The translations under genes and the position numbers were made by a program. Shown one piece after another: positions 36,959-49,826 of a DNA stretch of 50,910 nucleotides. How positions within the stretch are numbered: the first letter of the stretch is position 1; every line of letters begins with the position of its first letter. A model generated the notes under the pieces. It was not told where the DNA came from. It worked only from the letters and a program-made list of their open reading frames with translations, and made no database searches. The stretch lies in NCBI RefSeq assembly GCF_000220395.1, contig NW_004087099.1, positions 3,835-54,744 of the forward strand, in the 5' to 3' direction. The stretch comes from Ichthyophthirius multifiliis (taxonomy: Eukaryota > Ciliophora > Oligohymenophorea > Hymenostomatida).

Positions 36959-39900
36959 ATATTATTCTTACTTTTTAAAGACAATATTTTTCCCTTATTA
37001 TTGTTGTTTTTAATTTTTTGAGTAAATTTTCTTTATGTAAAGCTTATTTTCCTTCGTTTAGAATTCTTAATTTTTCATTATGACTACTTTCGTAGAATAA
37101 GTCTTCGTTAATTTTATATAATTCCATTGAATCAAATGGAAAATTATAGTCTTCAAAATAAAAATTTTTTCTTGCTGGTTTTTATGTGTTTTAAGTATTT
37201 TTTTCTTCTTTTTTATTTTTTTCTTCCTCTTTTTCTTTTAATATTTTTTCGTATTCATCTATTAGTTATCTAATTTTTTCTTTTTCATTGTTTTCTTATT
37301 CTTCTAAGTTTTCTAAATCCGGATGTATAATATTAGATTTTTATTCTTCTTTTTCTTTGTTTTCATGTTCTTCTTTTTTCTCATTCTCTTCTTTATTTTC
37401 ATTTTCAATGTTTTTCTCATTCTCATCTTTTTATTGATTTTCATCTTTTTTTTCATTCTCTTCCTTTTTTTCATTTTCTTCTTTTTTCTCATTTTCTTAT
37501 TTTTCTTGTTATTAGGGTTCATCTAGTATTTATCTTTAAGTTTTTTATTATACATTATTATTAGCTAATGAATTTTCATCAATATTTTTTTCTATTTGTT
37601 CTATATGTTCTATGCTTGTTTATGATTTAATTTTTTTTTTTTTTTAAGATTTTTCATTTTTGTCATTTTCTTCTAATTTATTTTTTTCTAAATTTTCTTT
37701 CTCAAAAATATCTTTTTCACTTTTTAAATCTTCCTTTTTTTCTTCTTCTTCTTTTTCAAAATTATCTTAATTTTAAATGATTTTTTCTTAACATTATTAT
37801 TATTCTTCTTCCGTTTTTTCTGTTTTATTTTCTTTTTTTATTTTATTTTCTTCTTCTTTTTTTATATCTTATTCTTCTTCCTCTTCTTCATCTTCTTCTT
37901 CTTCTTCCTCTTCCTCTTCCTCTTCCTCTTCTTCTTCTTCTTCCTCTTCCTCTTCTTCCTCTTCTTCCTCTTCTTCAACTTAATTGTATAATAAAAAAAG
38001 GTCTTTTAAAATTTCTTCTGACATTTCTGAGATGTCTTATACTTAATATTCTTAATATTTAGATTATTATAGAATTAAAATATTAATAAACTATTAATAA
38101 GGTTAAATACAATCAAAATTATAATAATTAGTTTAAATAAATTTAATATTTTAATAGATATCATTCAATTATGCTGCTTATTATTCATAATTTATATAAA
38201 ATTTAAGAATTTCTTTTTCAAATTAATTTATTTCTTATAAAGGAAAATCTAATTATTTATTCTTTTATAAATTCTAAAAATACAAATAATGTAAATATTT
38301 ATACATATAATCTTGAATTTTCATATCATCTTTTTTTAATTTTCTTCTTTTTTTTCTTCATTTAAATTTTCTTCTTTTTTTTCTTCTTAAATATTTTCAT
38401 CTTTTTTTCTTTTTAAAGATTTTCATCTTTTACATTTTCATCTTTTTTTTCAACTTTTTTTTCAACTTTTTTTTCTTCTTTTTTTTCTTCTTTTTTTTCT
38501 TCTTTTTTTCTTCTTTTTTTTCTTCTTTTTTTTCATTCTTTTTTTTCATTCTTTTTTTCATCTTTTTTTTTTCCTTTTTTTTCTTCTTTTTTTTTTCCTT
38601 TTTTTTCTTTTTTTTTTTCATCTTTTTTTTCATCTTTTTTTTCTTCTTTTTTTTCTTCTTTTTCTTCTTCTTTTTTTTCATCTTTTTTTTCAGCTTTTAC
38701 AATTTCTTCTTTTTTTTCATCTTTTTTTTCTTCATTTAAATTTTCTTCTTTTACATTTTCAACTTTGTTTACTTCTTTTAAATTTTCATAAAAAACTTCA
38801 TCTAAAATAAAATTGTTAAAGTCATTATTTTCTTCGAAATTTTTTTTTTTAAGTATTTCTGTTTGTTCTAAAGAATACTTATAACTTTATTTATTTTCAA
38901 AGAATTCTTATAAATGTTCCAAAAAGAAAAATTTCGCATATTATTAATCACCTATTTCATTTTAAGTCACGATTTTTAAAGAATTTCTAAATTCTGTAAA
39001 AACACCAACTTTTTCTATAGCACTTAATTAAACTAAATCTAATTTATCACAACCCAGAATTTCCAAAAAAACAAATATAAATTTTTAATGGTCTTTAAAT
39101 TCGAAAAATTTAAAAAGAAATTTCAAAATCGAAAAAGCTCCTTAAAAAAGAAGCATTTCTCGTACATTTTTTATGTTTAATTTTTATAAAAAAGCAAGTG
39201 TTTATGAAATAAAGTTCTATATTAATATCTAGGCACTTCCTATATATATATTTGGACTATTTTCTTTGAAAAAATAATTATTTTGTGTAAAAATATATAC
39301 TAATTAGCCTATATTGTAGTTAAAAAATACTATATTTTCCAAAATAAAGTAAAAAAAATCTTTTTTTAAAAAAAAAATAAAAGGAATAAAAAGAGGGAAT
39401 TTTCTTAAAAAATCAGTCAAAAAAATTAGATAAAAATCACTTTTTTCATTTATAATTTTATCTAATATAAATTCTAAGATTTTTTGGTTTTTTTCTAAAA
39501 AATAATCTCTTCTTAATTAAATATTACATTTTTAGAAATTTTCTTTATTTAATTTTATTTTTTCCTTCTTTTTAGAAAATTTAAATAACTTTAAAAGAAT
39601 TTCTGCGTAAAAATTTTAATACTCAAAGAGATCTATATTGTTTATTTATTACTAAAAATCTTCCAAATAAAATTCGGTGTCAAATTTGAATGTATTTTAA
39701 TCAAAAAAGGCATTTTTTAATCTAATTTCGATGTTTCCTTTTATAAAATCGTCATCTAGTGTAAAACTGTTCCTCAATATTAAACATAAAGCTTGTCCTA
39801 CGGTTCTTTTTGAAGCTATATCTAATATTTATAATGTTGTTTCGACAATTTCGATATATTTTTCGGGAGAAAGTTAACTCTAGATGTCTTTTTTAGTTTC

Positions 39901-42900
39901 AATAATTTAAGAAAGGTTACAAATAAATTTTTCTGTGTGTTTTTAAATATCTATAATTTAAAAAATGTTTTAATCTTTAAAGTGTTTAAGTAAATATAGG
40001 GAATCTAATAGTTAAGAAATATCCAAATTTTTGAATTTTAAGAAATATTTAAGATTATCTTTTTCTGGATTTTCTTTAATAAAAGTAAAGGCTTCTTAAA
40101 AATTTATAAAATATGATTCCTATTCATTATATAATTATACAAATTCAAGTATTTTTTCCATAAAGTTAAGATTTTATATATTTAGGTTTATTTTATATTT
40201 ATTAATAAGTGTATTATCTATTTATAATTTATTTAAAAATGTAATAACACTTTAATAAAAAGGAGTTTCCTTTACATTTTAAATTGTATACTTGAATTTT
40301 TTCTATACTATATTTTCAATAGAAGGAAGTAGGTTTTAAATTAAAAAATATCTTATTTTATCTTCATTTGTTTCTTCGTTTATTACATATTTTATAAATT
40401 GGTTTACATAATCTTATTCGATTTCGTTATTTATTACGTATTCTATTAGTTATAATGACAAAATTCTTAAATATTCTATTATTTTTCTAGATTTTTAGCA
40501 TTTTAATATATTTAGATCTAAGTTTTTATGTTAGTTTTGATCTTCTATTTGATCTTTTAAAGGTAGAATTGTTTCTAGTTTTTAGGAAAATTATTCGTTT
40601 TCTTTTTTTATTTCTTTTAATAGTTAATATATAATTTCTAAAAAATTTATTATTTGATTTTTTGTTAAATTTTCATATTTTAAAATGTTGATTTACTCTT
40701 TATTATTTGATAAAGCGTTATATATAATGACATTTTTTAGAAATAATTTATTATTTATAAAAGAAGCTTTTATATCCTTTATTTTTTCTAAAATAGAAAA
40801 AGCTTAATTTTAGTTTCTTGCGAATTTAATTAAAGAAAAATAATTTATATTTTAATTTTTAGTTAAGTTTTCGAAAATTAAATAATTATCTATTAAATGA
40901 AAATACTTATATTCAAGATTTATAAATGAAATACTTTTCAATATATATTTATTTGATGAAATAAGGGCTTGTTACTATATATTTTATAGAAATTCAGGTT
41001 TAAGTATTTATATTAAAGGGATAAAATATTTAATTAATTAAAAATAAAATTAATTATTTCCTTTTTCTTCAATTAAAAGCTCAAATAACGCTTCAAGAAT
41101 ATTTTCGTGTAAAATGCTTTTTTCTTAATTTTCTTTAAGAGCAATTTAAAGGTAATTTTTTTCTTTAGAGATGTAAAAAGAAGAAATTCTACTTAAAAAT
41201 TCCTTAAGTATTTATTTATTTAATTTAGTCTTATTTTTTACATATTTAACAAATATTTCGTTTATATTTAAAAATATTATGTCTTTTTTAAATTAAATTG
41301 CATTATTTTTTATGTTTTTTTCATCGAATTTAGTGTTTTTTTCATCTATTTTAGTGTTTTTTTCATCTATTTTAGTGCTTTTTTCATCGATTTTAGTGTT
41401 TTTTTCATCGATTTTAGTGTTTTATTCGTCTAAAATTGAAATTTAATCTAAAAATTAAAAAAGAATATCAAAAAAAGAATTAGCTCTAAATTCTAGAAGT
41501 GTATTATTATCAAGTTTAGTTTTATTTTTTTAATTTACACATAAAATTATTTAAGTAATCAATTTTGCCAATCTTTATTTCATTTAATTATTTTAAACGT
41601 GAATTTCATGAAGTACATCTATACATTTAAAATTGAAAGAATTAAATATTTAATTTTTCTAAAAAGTACAAAATTCAATCATTTAAATGATTTTTTCAAT
41701 TGTATCTTCATTATAAGACTATGCAAAATTAAATACGAAATCACTAAAAATTTAAACGCCAATAAAATAGAGCTCTTTTTTTTCAAAAATCTTATCTAGA
41801 ATTAATTAAATTTTTTTTTATTTTTCTTTTTTATTCCCTTCTTTACAAAATAAATACCAGCCGATATTTTTTCCATAAATCCCATGTTAAAATATGCATT
41901 TTTCGCAAATATTCTCAAACACTTTTTAATATGGACAATTAGTTTAGTTAATTTCACTTATTTAGTCTATAATTAATTCCATTTAGGTTTTGTTCTCGCT
42001 TTTCTTTTCAAGAATACTGCACATTTTTTTCTATAAAATCATGCCTATTTCCATATCTTATTCGATTTTTTTAGATGAAATGTATATTTCTTTATTCAAA
42101 CCGTGTTCTATTAAATCAATAATCCTCACTAAAAAACTAGCTTATATATCTTCGTCTTCCAAAACACTCAAATAGTCCTAAATTAAGCTAAAATAACCTC
42201 CAAAATCATTCAGATTTTAAGGAAAATACTTCTCATCGGGCCAATGTAATTAATTATAGCTTAGGCATTCTTCAATTTCTGGGTCATTTTGTTTCTCGTT
42301 TTTCACTTTTTTTAAATAAGAGAAATATTCTTGAGGAATATTAACTTAAATATGTGGTTCATCTTACAAATAAAAAGCGAATTTTTTATGATTGGGGACA
42401 TTATCTCGGAATCTCCAAACACAAACAGCCCTTAATTAATCCCAATTTTATTTTTGTTCTATTTTTTAATAATAAAGGACCAAAAGTAATATTTTTAGAA
42501 AAAATTAATTCGGTTTATCAACCCATTTACCTTTTTTTTCGAAAATGTAATCCCTGACTATTTAATAAGGAGTCAATTTGATATTTTGCTTTATTTATTC
42601 AGTTATTTAGGCTATTTTTATCACATATTTGTTTTATTCATTATCTATAGATATTATAAGTTCGCTTTTGGGATTTTTTTCACTTTATAAAAAAAAATGG
42701 TAGTATCTTGTATATATATCATATGATTCTTAGTCATTATTGAAAGCTATTTCTAAGGCATTATCGCTATTTATGTCTTTTTGGAATAAATTTGATACTT
42801 TAAATATTCTGTATAGTAATTATAAGTTATTTATAAATGGAAAATATTTAAAAATCTTGACAAAATTATCCCAAAAGGAACTTTTTTCACGCTTTCCTTT

Positions 42901-43239
42901 ATAATATTTTTATATTTAGTATTTTCTTATTTTTTCTATTTTGATTAGTCTTTGGATTTAGTTATCTTATATTTCGTTTATGTTTTGAGAGTTAAGAGAT
43001 TTTTCTTGGATTTCTTTTAGGCTTTGAAAGTCTTTTTCTATTTATTGGTATATTTATGAAAGATTTATTGTTTAATTTATATATTCGGTGTATTCTTGGT
43101 ATTCGTTCTTTTTTTAATTTTTTATTTTTTTTATTTTTTTTTTATTTATAAATTTATGGGAAATACATTTTTTTTTTACCTAATTGTAAAACCAAAAACT
43201 TCTTGAAAAAAATGCCGAGTGTGATAATTATAAATCCAT
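32204..43239 (-). CDS. Giant HECT E3 ubiquitin ligase (HUWE1/TOM1-like)
   Basis: About 11 kb, roughly 3,400 residues. N-terminal two fifths (43239-38770): helical armadillo-like sequence, no TGA in the long stretches read (for example GQALCLILRNSFTLDDDFIK), with TKIDEKN-type repeats near 41330-41440. Then a Lys/Glu tract, the block IKFIQTNYYNFDCIQPYQQF with UBM-like ISEMSEEILKDLFLLYNQ, a poly-Glu tract, more K/E/N sequence, a second UBM-like element (FEQAYLKELPKEWKDEAL) and KKEDEN repeats. C-terminal HECT domain: ITLNVNREEIWTSTIAEL, NFEGEQGIDQGGMAREWVNL, FRFIGRLVGLALTNKID, GFYDVIHPEGLLFFDERDL, FKVPFGGFEANPIEIF and LPIAHTCFNKLELPVY. The thioester Cys codon is 32306-32308. It ends TEGSKGFHLN. 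About seven introns; the first follows MDLQLSHSAFFSRSFWFYNQ. Likely substrate-recruiting ligase, as HUWE1; substrates unknown. One gene is inferred from the unbroken frame through the low-complexity middle. Confidence 0.85.
36180..36365. repeat. Repeat encoding KKEDEN-type units
   Basis: Tandem 18-nt-like units of TTTTCGTCTTCTTTTTTA type. On the minus strand they encode Lys-Lys-Glu-Asp-Glu-Asn variants just upstream of the HECT region of the giant ligase. Confidence 0.8.
36901..36951. repeat. TA microsatellite in a HECT-gene intron
   Basis: Perfect TA array within the roughly 190-nt intron between REKYCLQK and LVCKLTGQVF of the ligase. Confidence 0.85.
37880..37976. repeat. Poly-Glu coding tract
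   Basis: CTTCTT/CCTCTT array. On the minus strand it reads almost entirely as Glu codons (GAA and GAG mixed) directly after the segment LFLLYNQV. The GAG use is high for this genome, so the tract is not a pure trinucleotide run. Confidence 0.85.
38430..38720. repeat. Lys/Glu-coding low-complexity tract
   Basis: Irregular 12-nt-like units of TTTTTTCTTCTT. In the gene's frame they read EEKK and DEKK repeats. Poly-Lys appears only in another frame of the same strand. Confidence 0.8.
41325..41440. repeat. 21-nt tandem repeat encoding TKIDEKN
   Basis: Five to six head-to-tail copies of a 21-nt unit (coding strand about ACTAAAATCGATGAAAAAA). It reads as a heptapeptide Thr-Lys-Ile-Asp-Glu-Lys-Asn with small substitutions, inserted in the helical N-terminal part of the HECT ligase. 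Confidence 0.85.
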
Positions 43240-43518
43240 GTTTTTTTTTTTTATTTTGTAATTTTTTTTTTTTAAAGAAAATAAAAATAATTATTAGTAA
43301 ATATCTTTTTTATATTTTTTTCTTATTATTTTAATTATATATATTAAATAATATTATTTTATTTAATAATTATTTATATTGTCTAATTTTAACATAAGAT
43401 TTTATTTTTCCTTTTTATAATAAAATATTAATTTAAAAATTAAAAATATACCACATAAACAAAATATAATATACTTATGTTTAAAACATAATAATTTCAC
43501 AAATTCTAAATTTTTCCA

Positions 43519-43687
43519 TCATAGATTTATAGTTTTTTTATTTTTCTTTATAAATTTAAAATGTTTTATTTTTTTAATATTATGTTTTCATTTTCCTATA
43601 CTAATTTTAAATTAGTATTTAATAATTTTTATTTATAATCATTATGAATTAAAAATATGGTTTTAAAATCTTAATAATTAATATCAC

Positions 43688-43734
<47 letters not shown>

Positions 43735-46700
43735 GCATATATAATTTTAATTGAAATTTATATAAAATTTTATAATATATTACATTCATCTTTTCTTTAA
43801 TAAAAACAAATTTAGCAATAATCTCTTTAACATTTATTACAATATGTGTGATCACATAAAAAATGTTTATATTATCTTATAATTTCGCTTTAACAATTTG
43901 AACAGAAATTATTTAATCTAAATCCTTTTTACTTTATTAATAAATAATTTTATATATAATATATATATTAATTATTTTAATATATATTTTTATTTTTACA
44001 TTAAGATTTGAATTTTCTATTTCATTATGTAAATATTCATTCATTATTATATGTTTAGAATAAAACATAATGTTTTTTTCAAAAATGTAAGCTTTTAAAA
44101 AATCAATCTAAGTATTTTTTCTGGCATTTTATTATGCAATGGAAGTATTTTTATTATCATTTTCTTATAAAAAATTAAGTAAAATTTTATTTTCTAATAC
44201 AAATTTTAATTAAACATTTTATACTATTAAACTAAAGCATTCTTTTTCAAAAAGTGCTTGTAATTATTCTAATTATTAATTTTCATTAAAAGGATATTCT
44301 AAATTTTATATACCTTTAACCCAATTAAACCAATCATTCTATAAATATATATTAATATATATATATATAAATATATATATTTATATTTTTTTTATATATA
44401 TATTTTTTATATATTTACATATATTATCTTTTTTTATTTTTTTTATTTAATTTTTATATTATTTATATAATTGTATATATAATAACTTCTGATTCTTCAT
44501 CTCCTCTTTTGTTTTTTTATAAAAGTAGTTTTATTCCATTTTAATAGGCTTATTTAGCTTTTTCTATTTCATTTTAATTAATATAGACTTATATTTATTT
44601 TAAATAAATATCTAAAGCTTCTACCACATTACCCATTAGTCCATATATATATGCACATCCAATATCGCATTTATATTTTATCATTAATTTAAGAACCAGA
44701 TCAATTGAATATTATAGGTTATCCTCTGAATTTTAAAGTTCTTCAATTATTTATTATTAATTAAACTAGAGTAAAAGTTCAATATATAGAATTGAAAAGT
44801 CTTCAGGAATTTTTTTTAGTTAGTCTTTTTAATCTTGTATATATACAGAAACTATTTTATATAAAATTTTGGGAGTTTCTTTTAATAAAATTATAACTTG
44901 TTCTATAGGGAAGATATTTTCTTGTGCATTTATTAACTCTATGAACTTATTTTCGTCTATTTCTATAAGATTAGAGCTATATTTTTATATGATAACTTTT
45001 ATATCTTCAATATTACTTAATAATAAGTCTTTTATGAATTGAAAAACCTTGAGTTTTATTTCAAAGGCGGTTGCATTTAAATACATATTAATTGCTAAGT
45101 CATATTTTTTTTACATTTTATAAATTTATGCACAGAATTCGATAAAAGGCGAATTACAAGCCTTAGTGAGTAATTTTTCGATTTGATCTTTATGCGAAAT
45201 GAAAAATGGTTACAAAAGCTTTTATATTTATTAACATTTCATTTCTATTTCTTAAAAATCATATTTATTCTTATATAAATTTTTGTTTGGATTATTTATT
45301 ATAAAGTTAACGGCCTCATATGATGTTTCGAAGTCTATTTATACGTCAAAATCTTTAATAAAAGCAGTAAAAAGATAAAAATAATCTTAACATTTTTAAT
45401 TTTTTTGCCTTATTTTATTTGTTTTATTATCTATAAGTAAGTATATAATGGTTTTTATAGTTTTATTTTCTATTTATTTTGGATTTTTTTCCTATATTAT
45501 TTCTAAATATTGAATACGGAAGTTTAAAATTTCGAGAACTTGGGCTTATTAGTCTAATAAAAATAAACTTGGCTAACCTTTAAAAAAAAATACTAACATT
45601 TAAAAAGTTAAGCTTTAATCTATTTCTAGTAGTAATTCTAAATTATTTTAATCGAAGATTAAATCTAAAATTTATTTAGTTGCCTTTTATTTATTTTGTA
45701 AATAAATATTATATATATATGTTTTTTATATACTTTTTCCCATTATTCGAATTCCATTTAATTTCCAGGAAAAACTGAACCACCTAAAGTCATTCTTATA
45801 TACCAGAAAATTTTATAGGGCAGATTATCATTTGATTTAAAGTTTTTTTTTTTATATAAATCTAACATATGTTATAAAGGAACTAAAAAATCTTTTTACT
45901 AACTTGTATAAATATATATAATAGGTGTTATAAGTTATTAATTAAGACAATGCTTTTCTATAAAGTCTATATTTTTATTATTTTCATTTTATTATAAATC
46001 AATTATAAATTTAGTAATTATTCCCAGTTGTTTACTTTCTTAATAATATTCAATAATATCTTTAAAGGCTTTTTCATTATTAATTTAAGTAATTAGACCT
46101 TTACATATAAAAGGATATAAGAGTTTCAAAAACTCTTCGTATAGTTAATAATTTTGATAGACAATATTCCTAAATTTGTTAAATAATAAATTGAAATTCT
46201 CTGTATATATTAAATATTTAATAAGTTGTCCTAATTCATGATTATTAAGAAATTTTTACTAAATATTTTTTTCATTATCATCTTAAGTGACTTTTAACTA
46301 ATTCTATATATAAGTGACTATATACTTACCTAGAAAATCCCTTAATTCATTTTTAAAAGTCTAGACTTCTCCAAAACACATATTTTCTCCTATATAGACA
46401 TCATAACTTAACTAAAACGCTTCAAAAGGATTTTTATCGAAAATTAATTTTATTTAATAATCCCAGTCTAAAGTAGCTCCTTATAGTATAAAATTATCAT
46501 CAGTTAGTAAATATATATTTTTTTCTAAAGCACACATTGTCTAGTAATAATTATTGACTTTTATTTTATCTTATATAGTCAGAATTTGCGATTTTAGATT
46601 ACCAAAAACACCAGAAATTAACTTTTGTGAAAAAATAGTTGCTGGGATAGTAAATGTGGGAATTTTAGAGTATTTTTTATTGTGGAATTTTTATACATTT

Positions 46701-47900
46701 AATAAATATTAATTATAATTTACATCCACTACAAATAATATCTGTTTATCGATAAAAGCAATAAAATTAATGTTTTTTTCACAGTCATAAAATCTTCTTG
46801 AAAATTTGTAGTTTAAATTATTATTAGAAGTCTCTAAATATAAAATAAACTTAAAACAAATAATCTAATTACCACATGCGATACAAATTTTATTATCTTA
46901 AGTATCTACACATGGAATAAATGTATTATTCGAACCTTCAAAGTGTTATTATTTGTCTATTTTGGCTAATGTGTGTTAATATTTTAAAGGCTCAATTAGT
47001 TTTATCTCCACATAATCTAAAAAAATATTAATCTAGAGTAGAATTTTAAAGTCGTGACTTTAAAAACTATGGAATTTTATAAAAAAAGGATTCTGAGTAT
47101 CACTCCATAGTAATTAGTGTTTAATCCTTCCAAGCATCCCTTTTTGTATTTATATTTTATTAAATTTATTGAAAGAAGACGTGAAAAATATAATATCGTT
47201 AAATTATGAAGGATAAAACTTCACAGATATGATTTATTAATAATCATCGTTAAATTCTTTTATTATTTCTTGTTTTTGGAAATTAAATAATACTATATCT
47301 CCTGATTTATAACCGGATAATATGTAATTTTTATAAACGTCAATTGATGTGACGGGACCAGTATTATTTTTGGAAGATTTCAAAACACAGTTTTAAATTT
47401 TGTTTATTATTTATATTAATTCGCCTTTATTAGTTCCTAATATCATCTTTTGTTCATTTTATATCTTTTTTATTTATTTATTTATTTTTGTGTGTTTGTT
47501 TTTTTTGTTTTTTTTACGTATATTATAGATATTTTATCATCTTTTTTTATTATTTAATCAACCCATTATAAATTTACAAATATTATTCCTTTTTAATATA
47601 CTAATTAAGGATATTAATTCTAAAATATTTAATGGTATTTCTCGTCGATTTTTTAGAGGGTTTCTTGTGATATTTTTATTTGGTTTTGTTCGAATTAGTC
47701 TATTTAATCTAAAATATCGGATGTGTTTATATTATTATTTGAGTATTTAGTTTATTCGTTTTTGTCTTTTTTTATTTTGTTGGGTCGGTTAAATCTAAAC
47801 TTATAGTATTATCTATTAAAGCGTTTTAAATTACACATGATTAATGGATTTCTTCAAATTCTTCACTGTTTAAATCTTCTAAAAATTCTTATTCATTCAT
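43519..47900 (-). CDS. VPS8-like CORVET tether subunit with C-terminal RING
   Basis: Acidic N-terminus (MNEQEFLEDLNSEEFEEIHQS) with a 37-nt intron, then heptad-like SDILDQIDQFEQNQIKISQE. A long intron ends just before MILGTNKGELIQIINKI, the start of a WD40-like propeller: TGPVTSIDVYKNYILSGYKS, GDIVLFNFQKQEIIKEF, ISVKFYPSQFNDIIFFTSS. After IKLIFDKNPFEAFQLSYDVY comes a long alpha-solenoid. The C-terminal RING is C3HC4: FCSNCQSEI, FLCDHTYCNKC, DYCQIC. The order propeller, solenoid, RING is that of Vps8/Vps41/Vps39 subunits of endolysosomal tethers; the ILGTNKG and SGYKSGDI motifs fit Vps8 best. Tetrahymena has several VPS8 paralogs, one needed for secretory mucocysts, so this copy may be specialised. 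A TA-filled intron follows KDE of the RING region; the last exon to TGA 43519 is less certain. Vps41 or Vps39 are the alternatives. Confidence 0.72.
43691..43731. repeat. TA microsatellite near the VPS8-like 3' end
   Basis: Perfect TA array, placed in the last intron. Read through as coding it would give an implausible Ile-Tyr alternation directly after the RING. Confidence 0.8.
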
Positions 47901-48356
47901 AGGATATTGAAATTATTGATAATTGTAAATATTAGTCAATTTTTTTTATTTTGTATATAAAGGTTAATTAATTTATATTACAATCCTTTTTTTAATAAAA
48001 AAAAATACTAAAGATATATAAAATTTAAATAAAAGAAATGTAAAAAATTAAATTATTTTAATTTAATAATTAAGAAAGCAATAAAACATTATTTTTATTT
48101 TTTTAAATAAATATATATTAATAGATATGTCTAAAATAATTTAAGTTATTTTAGAGAAAAATAATTTATTATTTACAATTAAAATTGATTTTTAAATAAA
48201 AAATAAAATTTTAATAATAAATCAAAACAATTAAAAATTAATTTACTATAAAAATATATAACATTTAATAAAAAATATGAGTAAAGTATACATTTAGAAA
48301 TAGAAATAGGAGAAAATATAAATAATTTATACAAAAAATTTTATTATAATTAAATA
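47901..48356. other. A/T spacer
   Basis: About 455 bp between the start of the VPS8-like gene and the stop of the last gene. It is A/T-rich, and no gene or structured repeat was seen. Confidence 0.5.
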
Positions 48357-49156
48357 TCATACATTATTTTATTATTAAATATTATAATATAAGAGCATTT
48401 TACTCTTAAAAAAATTAGTAACTTTTTTCAAAGCTTCTTAGAATTATTAATTTTTTAGTATAACAAGTAGGAATTTTATTTCTTAAAAAAACTTAGCACT
48501 TTTAAACCTTGTTATATTACATTTATTACCATTCATAAGTATAGTAAATTTAAATTAATAATTTTAAGGATAAAGCAAACTAATAAGGATAAGTTTTTTT
48601 CTAGGATTTAGTATTGTATATAATTAATAACATTTTTACATTTCATTTTTAGAAGAAGTTAATTGATTATTATTACTTTATTATAATTAATTATTATGTA
48701 GTTTCATGTATATTTATTTAACTCTAATATTTTCTTCAATAGAAAGTTTTTAGGAAACACTTTCTGTTACAGTATTCGAAATTTTGTTTTTTACTAAATT
48801 CAAAAAGTTTGATGTTTTTATTTTATGCACAACAAAATTACACAAGTTTTTAATATCCGAATAGCTTATTTTCGAATTTATATAATTAGTTTAATATTTA
48901 TAGAAACCTTCAGCTATATATATATTTAAAATTTCTCTAAGGTTCATTACATCAGTTTATATAAAATTATCGTTTATATTAAAATTTTATATATACATGT
49001 TAAAATAACTTGTCATAGGATAACTTATATAATCAATAGTTGAAAAAAAAAAATCTTTGATTATTTTTTCTCTGCTTCTTTTTGTTTTTTAGAATATATT
49101 ATTATTAAGTATTTATTTTTTGAATTCTAATTTATAAAATTATAAATTATATAATG

Positions 49157-49210
<54 letters not shown>

Positions 49211-49775
49211 TTTTTAAATTTTAATTTGATATTATATTATTTAAATCTATACATATTTCAGTATTAAATTAATATTAATTGTTATTATATATTTATATAA
49301 AATCATTAAATAAAACTTCATGTAAAGCTAATTTAGAATTTTCAAAGCAAAAAAGCATTGAATCATTTATATGATCGGATTCAATTCTACTTTAATTAAT
49401 TAGATTTTCCCATAAATTTATTTCTATAAACTTATATATATTTGTTATTTTATAATTAGAATCTTTTTTTGTTTTAAAAAACATATCCATTTAATCAGTT
49501 AGGGAAAAAAACATTTATGTAATTCTTATTTTTAAATTTTCTCCAAGTCTCTTTTAATCTAAATATTACTAAATATGGATTACAACTAAAATTTTTATTA
49601 AATTTTTTTTAATATAATAATGCAAAGTTTTATATTTTTTATTATCTTAAGTTTTTTCTTTATATTATTCATTATTTTATTAAATTTATGCTTAAATTAA
49701 ATTTTAGCCATATTAATTTTTTCCAACAAAATAAGAGACTCTTTTTTAATTACAAATATTAAATCTATGATTATA

Positions 49776-49826
<51 letters not shown>

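Noticed and set aside
37323-37526. Overlapping open frames on both strands, one Phe-rich and one Lys/Met-rich
   Set aside because: Both are low-complexity shadows of the Glu/Lys/Asn-rich ligase segment read in the correct minus-strand frame (NEKKEENEKKEEN).
38430-38681. Minus-strand poly-Lys frame
   Set aside because: It is a shifted reading of the EEKK/DEKK tract; the adjoining unique sequence is only in frame with the EEKK reading.
41325-41440. Regular short repeats resembling a CRISPR array
   Set aside because: The units are contiguous without spacers, multiples of three, and lie in a coding frame of a nuclear gene.
41599-42557. Several plus-strand open frames of 60-67 codons
   Set aside because: They lie antisense to the continuous N-terminal solenoid of the giant ligase and show no family resemblance.
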